Shown here one piece after another: positions 1 to 7,800 of a stretch of DNA of 10,690 nucleotides (positions within the stretch are counted from its first letter, which is position 1; every line of letters begins with the position of its first letter). The notes under the pieces were generated by a model, which was not told the DNA's origin, searched no databases, and worked only from the letters and a program-made list of their open reading frames with translations. Made by a program: the position numbers and the translations under genes. Source of the DNA: Scenedesmus sp. ARA3 (lineage: Eukaryota; Chlorophyta; Chlorophyceae; Sphaeropleales; Scenedesmaceae); assembly GCA_004335835.1 (NCBI GenBank), contig RWJK01001104.1, positions 1-10,690 of the forward strand, given 5' to 3'.

Positions 1-2
1 AC

Positions 3-188
3 CCTGGCTGCAGCAGCGTGGGTGAGGCCAGCGAGCTTGAGCTGGTGTCCCGCAAGGCTACCAGGTGCTGCGGCTGCGCCACTGCGCGCTTCTGCAGCAA
101 GTCCTGCCAGCAGGCGTGCTGGAAGGGGCAGCATGCGCCAGTGTGCAAGCGCATCGCAGCAGCTGGCAAGGGGCAGGCGAAGGTGTAG
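3..188 (+). CDS. MYND-type zinc-finger protein, C-terminal end (partial)
   Basis: The reading frame enters from the left edge and stops with TAG at 186-188, giving the last 61 residues. It holds most of a MYND finger: Cys3 (from a likely NPGC start whose partner Cys lies outside the window), Cys22 and Cys25 (CCGC), Cys31 and Cys35 (FCSKSCQ), then W40, H44 and C48 (WKGQHAPVC). The spacing C-x2-C, C-x3-C, H-x3-C matches the second part of the zinc-binding pattern. MYND fingers bind two zinc ions and usually mediate protein-protein contacts; green algae have large families with the finger at the very C-terminus, as here. A short basic tail (about 12 residues) follows. The rest of the protein is outside the window, so its wider role (for example methyltransferase, ankyrin or HEAT-type) cannot be read. 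It converges on the transporter gene to the right. Confidence 0.85.
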   Translation, partial: PGCSSVGEASELELVSRKATRCCGCATARFCSKSCQQACWKGQHAPVCKRIAAAGKGQAKV

Positions 189-321
189 CGTCAATGCAGA
201 AATGTCACGATGTTATATCTATTACATGTTACAAGTGTCTACGCTCTCTGTTCAGGAGCGTAAATCAGGTACGCTTCAAGTTGAAGGAGGGCAAAAAGCA
301 GGGCCGTGTGATGATTGATTT

Positions 322-326
322 TGTAA
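322..326 (+). promoter_or_regulatory. Putative poly(A) signal TGTAA of the MYND gene
   Basis: TGTAA is the usual poly(A) signal in chlorophyte nuclear genes. This copy lies 134 bases after the MYND stop codon, so the 3' UTR would be about 150 bases. A five-base motif is common by chance; position is the main support. Confidence 0.5.
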
Positions 327-377
327 TATCTGTACAGCGGAATATGGTTCCTGCTGGACCCAGCCATGGTCACCGCT

Positions 378-468
378 GCATGTTGATTCAGCAATCGACT
401 CTGTCACAGTGTGTCAAGTTGTGCATGTTGATCCAGCAAGTGACTCTGTCACAGTGGGTCTAGTTGTG
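378..468 (+). repeat. 45-bp direct repeat, two copies
   Basis: A unit beginning GCATGTTGAT is repeated head to tail at 378 and 423. The copies differ by a few substitutions, and both contain GACTCTGTCACAGTG. It lies downstream of the MYND poly(A) motif. Confidence 0.8.
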
Positions 469-564
469 ACTATTCCTCGGCACTGTTGAACCGTCACAAC
501 AGTAGTGACACCTTGAGTAACCCTGTCAATTTCTTTATCGCTGCCAGCATGATCAGGCTGAACC

Positions 565-587
565 TGCTGCAGGTATTACCTGCAGCA
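565..587. repeat. Perfect inverted repeat, 10-bp arms, 3-nt loop
   Basis: TGCTGCAGGT (565-574) pairs with ACCTGCAGCA (578-587) around the loop ATT. It could form a strong small hairpin in RNA or DNA. No T-run follows and no role is evident. Confidence 0.75.
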
Positions 588-1561
588 CACACTTGATCTT
601 AGCAACATCCTAGCCTGCTACTTGGCCAGAACCGCACTGTGCAATGTATGCTACACCCTGATAGTTCTGCGTCCACGCATTTCCAGCCACACGCCACTGT
701 GTGGTTGCTTGATATGAAACCACAGAGCATTATTTGCTGCACATTCTGTACTGCTGTCTGGCAGGCGACGCTGCTGTACTGCTGCCCCGCAGCCCTTGTA
801 CCACAGATATTCACCCTGTAGTTGACACACTGCCTAATTTCATGACAAGTTGCTCACACTTTACAAATATGTGCGGATGCATAGCAGGTGTCGAACACTG
901 TACCTTGAAATGATGTCACCCAATGATTACCCAGGCTTCCTCTCTGCAACCTGCTCTCTGCCCCCCTCCCTGCAGGCTTAGAGCAGCCAACACAAATCCA
1001 TCGATGAGTGACTCACACTTGCCAGAAGAATATATCCTGCTGTTTTCACACTGTACAGACAAACATTCTCTGTACAAATACACTACTCAAGCGAGTGTGG
1101 ATTCAAGCTCAATCCCAGCGCAGAACGCATCCATCAAAAACTGCAACACTGCCAGCTTGTACATGTACAGACTGGCACTGAGATTTACAACAAGTCAATC
1201 ACGGTTATACATAGCATATGGAAACCCATGCAAGTTAGTTGAACTATTGAACGGAGTATGTACGGAATCAAAGTTCCCAACAGGCACACACACGTTCTCC
1301 CAAGCTTGCCGTTGCACGTCACACACCAAACTCACTCATTCATAACACAACATTAACCTGCAGCAGGTGCAGTCATTGAGATCAGCAACTGATCAAGGGG
1401 TCACAGAGTACATACCTAATGCCATTTTCTGTGGGATCAACCCAACTGTTCTGTACAGTCCCATCAACTTATATGAAGCTGGCTGCAACAAGTGCTTAGA
1501 GACCTAAAGCAACGTTCTCACCTTCAAATACAGCCATACTCAAAACATCGCATCCCTGAGC

Positions 1562-1566
1562 TTACA
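1562..1566 (-). promoter_or_regulatory. Putative poly(A) signal TGTAA of the transporter gene
   Basis: The plus strand reads TTACA, so the minus strand reads TGTAA. It lies 270 bases downstream of the distal stop codon (1836-1838) and is the first such motif I found after it. The 3' UTR would run from 1835 to about 1545. Confidence 0.45.
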
Positions 1567-1835
1567 TACGACACAGGTGCAACATGCATCTGACATGGTG
1601 TTTGACTGTTGGCAAGCACCAGGTCATGACAATGCCCTGACCAGCCGCCACAAGCAACAAACAGCAGAGACAGCAAGCTGCTTCCATTGCATGACACTCA
1701 TGCATCGCCAGGTTCATGGATGTTCCATAAACGTATGCATGTATTGCCAGGTTGATAATGGTCACATTCATGTACCCCCTGAAACTTATGCAAGCGTAGC
1801 CAGCCCCATGTTCAGCTTTCAAGTGCAGCGTTTCT

Positions 1836-4800
1836 TCACTTGCCAGCGCTGCTGGCAGCCGCCTTTAGCTGCTTGAGCCGCCGTTTTGCCAGCAGGGAAG
1901 ATGCCACTGCATACGTCACAGCAAGTGCCACAACCGCCAGAGAGATTGCGCAGAGGATCATCCACCAGGATGGCAGGGAGAAGATTGTGCAGGCCGCGAC
2001 CAGCTGCCACACCTGCAGCAAGCAGCAGCGAAGCATGTCAGTTCTGGTGCTTCTCATGTTCAAGGGAGGTTGCGCAGAGGATCATCCACCACGATGGCAG
2101 GGAGCAGGTTGTGCAGGCTGCAATCAGCTGCCACACCTGCAGCATGCACCAAGAAACGGGTGCGTTCATATGCTGTTCATGTTCAGGGACAGCAAATCAT
2201 TTTGCGTTCATGGGTTGCTATTTCCGTTCGACAGAAACATGGCACAAATAAACCTATGAACAGTGTCCAGGCACGCCCTCACCACGTCTGTCCATTCGTT
2301 CTCATATACGTATTCACCGCAGACAAACAGCTGCTAGTGCGTAGGACGTCGAAGTTCGAAGGTCAAACCTGTAATAAGACTCGTAACTCACAGCTAGATT
2401 GTCAGCGCGGCCCATAACAAACTCTGGTACACCCTAATGTGGCCTTCCAGGCCTTCCTACAGTCGCATGAGACAGCTGCTGTGCTACAGCCCACCTGCAG
2501 CAGCACTCCCAGCCTAACAAAGTCCATGGTCTTGTAGTCGCCTGCAGTGAAGACCATCAGGTTGCCTGCAGGGCAGCAGCACAGGGAGTTGTGATGATGG
2601 CCCAACAGTGAGTTGCAAGCGAGCTTCAAATGGCTGGGCTTGCACATGGCATGGTGCAACTGATCAGCATGATGTCTGCATGCAGATCTTGGCTGCACGT
2701 TTCCGGGCTGCAAACGTGCATCAGAATGCACCCGCCAGTGTCTGTTACTGCAGCATTGGGCCAGCAGCTTACTAAAGCGAAGCAAAGGGAAGCAAATTAA
2801 CCCAGCTGCACAGCATTGACATTCACGCATTCAAGCCGAGCATGCAGCTGCGTGCTGACGGCAGTCAGCACTCACATTGGTAGCCAAACGGGGAGATGAA
2901 GGCAGCAGAGGCTCCCAGCATCACTGCAACGCTCATCAGCTTGGGCTGCAGCGTCGGTGGAACAGACAAAGCAGCAAAAACGCGGCGGCGGCGGGGAGTG
3001 AGGGATCTGATGTCATGCAGTAGGCGGTGACAGCCATACTGCTTGAGGCATTGCATATGGCTTGGCAGTTGGCACCTCACAATTGTGTAACTGCGTCTTG
3101 CGTGATGCCTGCCTAATATTGTCAAACTTATTCGCTTGATAACACAGCGTTGTGCGACCTTTGACACTTGCCGACATGCTAGCACAGTGCTGCACACATA
3201 TTTTGATGTTGATGCGAGCGTATGTGTCCTGCGGGACTTGAGATGTGACACTAGCTGACATACATCACCGTGCATAGAATGTACCATATTGGCACATCTA
3301 CCTTCCCCAGAGCTTCGAAAGCACACAAGCTGGCCTCACCTGAATGCGCATGCCATCGCCAACATTTGCAGCGATGGGGTACATATTATGTTATGCAGGC
3401 GTATGTATGTGTCCTGTTGTACTTCAGTGTGACCCCAGCTGACATCGGCATGCCTGCCCATCATTCGCTTCTAAAAAGCACACATCGGCACACATTTGTA
3501 TGTATCACGCGTGGTTGTATTGTGCTTGCAAGCTGGCCTCACCTGAATGCCCATATCATCACCAACGTTTGCAGCGATGGGGTACATCAGGGCTGCTGCT
3601 GCGTTGTTGGTCAGCACCTCCGACAGCAAGCCTGTCACGAGGTACATCGAGCCAAGGGCTGCCGTTCTGCCGCCAATGGCATGACCTGCACGGAGACAGC
3701 ATACAATTGATTGCCGCCAAAAAAATGCGTTGAATCGATCGCGACCAAAATATCGAGTTGACACGTTGTTCTGCTGTGTACTGCAGGCATGCATCACTTA
3801 ATTACGCTGAGCAGAGGCCTCACTTGGTGCCATTATATTAACCAAGCTGGTATGGTAAGTCAACTCCAATCATCCTTTGAAGCTGCTGCGGGGCCTGTGA
3901 CTGCCGGCTACATTCAAAGCACAGCTAAGCTGCACTCACTGATCTTCACAAAGATGGAGGCAATTGCAGCAGCCACCTTGCTGCGCTCCATGGCTGCAAG
4001 CAGTGAGGGCAAAGGTTGGCGGTGACGCAACAGCAGCAGCAGCAGCAGCAGCAGACACCGCAGAAGCAGGTGATAATGGTGAAGGCTCTAGTTTCTGGGT
4101 TGCTGCTGCAGCCTGTGACATGAGGCCGCCTTGCACTTCGAACTTTCACTGTAACAGTTATCTTTTTGAATAGATGCTGATGAGCTTGAACTTGCTTGGT
4201 GACGCGTAGTGTTGCAGCATTCCAGGCGAAAGGACGCACCTGTTACTCTGGTGAAGCGTGGCATGCTAGCTGGACAACATGTGTGGGCCTGATACCTTTG
4301 ATCCGCTGGCCTGTGCAGCCTCTGAACATCAACACAGTGCTGTCTGGATTCGGCACTGCGCACCTGAGCTGACACCAAATGCAAAGGCGATGGTGATGTA
4401 AACTGTCCAGTCAATTGCCTCAACAGCCTGATCGCTAGTCATGCAGCCGATTAGCAGCATGGCTGCAGCAGTTAGGATAGCAGCGGGCCTGCAGCACAGA
4501 TAAAATCAACCAACTCAGGTCATTAGCATAAGGTTGGCCGAACTGCATGTGCCCCCTTAGAGTAGGATCAGGTTGTCCTGCAGCACTGCCAGCATGGAGT
4601 AGTGCTGAGGCAGAACATGCTCATCACATAAAGCTCCAAGATAGCCGCTGTTGTGTTGAAACTGTTGCAGCATGTCAGCAGCAGCAGGTGCACGCTGCAT
4701 ACCAGTGGTTGAAGCCAGCAATGCCGCTAACTACGACACAAGCAGATAACTTACCCAAAGCAACCGTCATAACAGTTGTGAAACGATGTTGAACTGCAGC

Positions 4801-7800
4801 CCACCACAGGTCGATGTAGCCGGTGCCTGTGAAGCCAGATATGATCTATATGTGATCTATATATGATCTAGATATGATGTCACCAGAGGTCGATGCCAGA
4901 TATGATCTAGCTCACCAGAGGTCGATGTAGCTGGTGCCTGTGAAGCCAGAGATGATCTGCACATTGCACACGCAAACAAGTTGAGTGTCAGCACTGCAGC
5001 CTTTTGTCTTACACGTCAGCTTCCAGTGCAGCCACACTGAAGCAGTGCACGTGAAGCCACAATGAGAACCACACGCTGGGTGTTGATAGTATACGCACAG
5101 CTGCTGCTCAGACAGCCACACCAGTTTTGGCTTGGAGCTTTGATGTGGTTCACGCATCATGCCCCAAACATATGCAGCCGCAGCAAGGGTTTAGTTAGCT
5201 ACTAACATAACATGTGACTTCCCTGGCCTTGTCAAATCCCTGCCGCACCTGTGTTGCCACCATTGCTGCGGTGAGGCCTAGTGCCGGCCACATGAGACGC
5301 GTCTTCAGGGGAGCGCTGCACGGAACATCAGCCACCTGCATCACCACAATACATGCCATCATTCGATGAATAAATTCATCAAGAAACTGCTATCTGCACA
5401 ACAGACAGCACTACGCAGCATCCTGACAGCACCACCCATTGAATGCAGCAGCTTTGCTGGTGTACGGCGCAGAAACCTTACGAGGTACGCTAGCCTAGCC
5501 TAGCCTAGCCTGGCCTAACCTGGCCTACCCTACCCTACCCTACCCTAGCCCGACCTAGCCTAGCCTAGCCTGAGGCCAGCATGCCGCTCACCAGGCCAAA
5601 AGCGGGGTTGGCCTTGAAACGCTTCTTGAAGCTCTGGCCTGGCCTAACCTACCCTAGCCCAGCCTGACCTAACCTAGCTTGACCCTCACCAGGCCAAAAG
5701 CCGGGTTGGCCTTGAAGCGCTTCTTGAAGCTCTGGTCGGCCTCCAGCAGCAGCACGTCACCGGCGCGCAGCTCAACATCGCACACATCACGCAGCGACAC
5801 GTAGCCAGACTGCAGGCAGCATCGACACACTGGAGTCATGAGGGTCTTCCGTCCAGCACTGCTACAACGAATGCAGCTGTGCATACCATGATTATCTGCG
5901 GTATGGGAGCAGCACAACGCGTTCTGTAACCTAGGAGAGTTCAAGCTCAGGCCCTCAACAGGTGGCGCCAGCAATGGCAAATGCCAGAATGACTCTTTCT
6001 GCTCGCTGTGCATGCCATGCATGCTGCTTGTAGCACGTTGAGGCAAAGCCGTAATGGCAGCATATAATACATTTCTTTGTTGAAAGAATGCACACCTGTC
6101 TGTGTATGGCGAGCACCACTCCCTCGTAGTATGTGCGGAAGCGCATCTCACGCACAGTGTGGCCAATCAGAGCACTGTCTGGGGACACTGTGGCCTGCAT
6201 AGGTGCCAGACAGAGCGAGCGCGCGAGGTAGTGAGTCAGTAAGTAGGTGAAGGAGTGGATAAGTGACTGGCTAACCAAGCCGCTCTGCATCGCATGGGTA
6301 ATTACCCATTACCCAATTATTATTGAGATTGAAGAGGTTGTTTGGCACCACACCACTGGGCCCCTATGCTCCACACCTGGCCTGATACATATCAAATCCT
6401 ACATATCGAATACGGCGGTGATGATCAACAGTCTTGCAAGCGAATCGGTGCAGTACCAGGTGCGCACTGCAAGAGACGGCTGCTCAGCAGGATGGACTGC
6501 TGTTGTTGTGGCTGCCATGGGTGCTGCTGCTGTGAGACGCAGCTGATGCTGCAGTGGACAGCATCGCGGCCGCAGTAGATGCTCGCATTGGCTCTTCGTC
6601 GGGGCTCGAACTCCTGGTTGGGTGGACAATCTGATGTATTGCAACGTAATGTTGATGGTGCTACTGCCAATGCTGCTTCGACTGCATACGCAGCTGTTGA
6701 CCGTAGCGACCACCACGTCAAATTGTGCTGCATGAAGCAGTACAGCTGAGACATGCCTGCCATGCCTGCCATGACTGCTGCTGCTGCTGCACATTCCAGC
6801 CATGGCAGTGCACTCCCAGTGTCGCCACTGGGTGCCTGTGTTTGTGCCTCTAGCTAAGCTTCTGCCGCTGCCACTGCCACCCACGCAGCTGCTGTACAGA
6901 GATCACAATGCACGCCCCAACCAGCCCTGACCCTTTGTAGAGTATTTACCTGCACCAGGTGCCTGTAGATCTGCCTCCCCTTGAGCTTGTGTGCATCTGC
7001 TGCCTGAGTTGCCTCCAGCCTGGGGTCCTTCAGCAGATACTTCACACCATCAAGGTCGGTGGTGAACCACAGCACATCGCCAAGCTGCAGCATAGTAAAG
7101 AACCAAGCCGCAAAGCAGCGGCAGCGGCAGCAGCTTGATGAGTGGTGGGGACTGATAGTGTAGCATGCATGCAGTCGGATGCGAGAGATGCACGTATAAG
7201 GTGTGCAGCATCCAGGACGCTTTGCCACGCTTGCTCGCGTATGCTGACGTTATGAAACCTCCCTATCACGACTGGTACATTCAAAATATATATCACAGTT
7301 GCAGGTGGTTGATGCACCACGATAGCACATTTCAGTACTACTGCAGGTGGCAGCAGCAGCCGCATCCCTGCACTGCATGCAGCACCCACCTGCAGCTCAA
7401 ATGTTGGCGCAACATCCTGAAATGTCTCCCACGTGCCCGGCCGAGTAATGGCTGTTATGTACAGCCCTGCTATGTCCTGCAGGCCGTTTGCTGCGATGTC
7501 TTTGCCTGCCGCTCCAGCTTTGACCTTCATTGCCAGCAGGAAGTCTTTGGGCTGTGTCTCACGCAGCAGCTCGACCTGCTGGAAGCTCTGCGCAAAGCTG
7601 CTGCCAGCGTAGTCAAAGTCGTTGCCTGCAGGTATGTGAAGGGCGATTGGGCAGATACATGGCAACTCAGAGTGTTCTGGGGGTGCTTCAGCAAGAGGTT
7701 GACTGCCAGGGCTGGAGCTCTAGGCAATGCTGCTGCCAGCATAAGCACGGTCATTGCCTGCAGGTGATGCAGAGGGTGATTTAGGCAATCCACAGGCGCT

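Larger units (their letters stand above)
327..1561. other. Intergenic region between convergent genes
   Basis: No reading frame here shows recognisable domains or matched splice sites. It contains a 45-bp direct repeat (378-468), a perfect 10-bp-arm inverted repeat (565-587) and an imperfect hairpin around 1151-1176 centred on TGTACATGTACA. The longest open frame (plus strand, 923-1345) is compositionally featureless. Both flanking genes end here, so it probably holds only 3' UTR ends and spacer. Confidence 0.6.
1836..5335 (-). other. C-terminal permease half, exons 8-15
   Basis: Residues 516-770. Hydrophobic segments are seen near 529-544 (RLMWPALGLTAAMVA), 559-574 (PAAILTAAAMLLIGCM), 587-600 (TVYITIAFAFGVSSA), 626-655 around SEVLTNNAAAALMYPIA, 669-693, and 715-753 (VWQLVAAC to AVASSLL), ending in the basic tail KRRLKQLK. 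The TNNAA hairpin (643-647) and PFGYQ-x-N-LMV (684-693) are hallmark re-entrant motifs of divided anion symporters, near the ion and anion site. The residue after GYQ, usually Thr, is Cys here, with its codon split by intron 13 (T|GC). Length and ending fit the family. Confidence 0.85.

Noticed and set aside
923..1345. 140-codon open frame on the plus strand in the intergenic region
   Set aside because: No recognisable motif, irregular composition, and no splice or start context; it overlaps the likely 3' flank of both genes.
4750..4845. Exon 9b read on past its donor (IDLWWAAVQHRF and onward to GTAAG at about 4750)
   Set aside because: Leaving through that GTAAG gives phase 1, and exon 10 would then hit a stop after a few codons; the donor at 4804-4803 gives TG|G and the expected WPAAILT.
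5489..5572. CCCTA-type runs suggesting an interstitial telomere
   Set aside because: The unit is five bases with variable last positions (CCTAG, CCTAC, CCTGG), not the 7-8 base plant or algal telomere unit; it is a local minisatellite.
6399..6884. Long minus-strand open frame inside intron 5
   Set aside because: Rich in Ser, Arg and Cys from CTG/CAG-type sequence, no family motif, and exons 5 and 6 join in phase without it.
7165..7767. 200-codon open frame on the plus strand
   Set aside because: It lies opposite exon 4 and its repeated heads; the minus frame matches an RCK_C domain with correct splice phases, so this is its antisense shadow.
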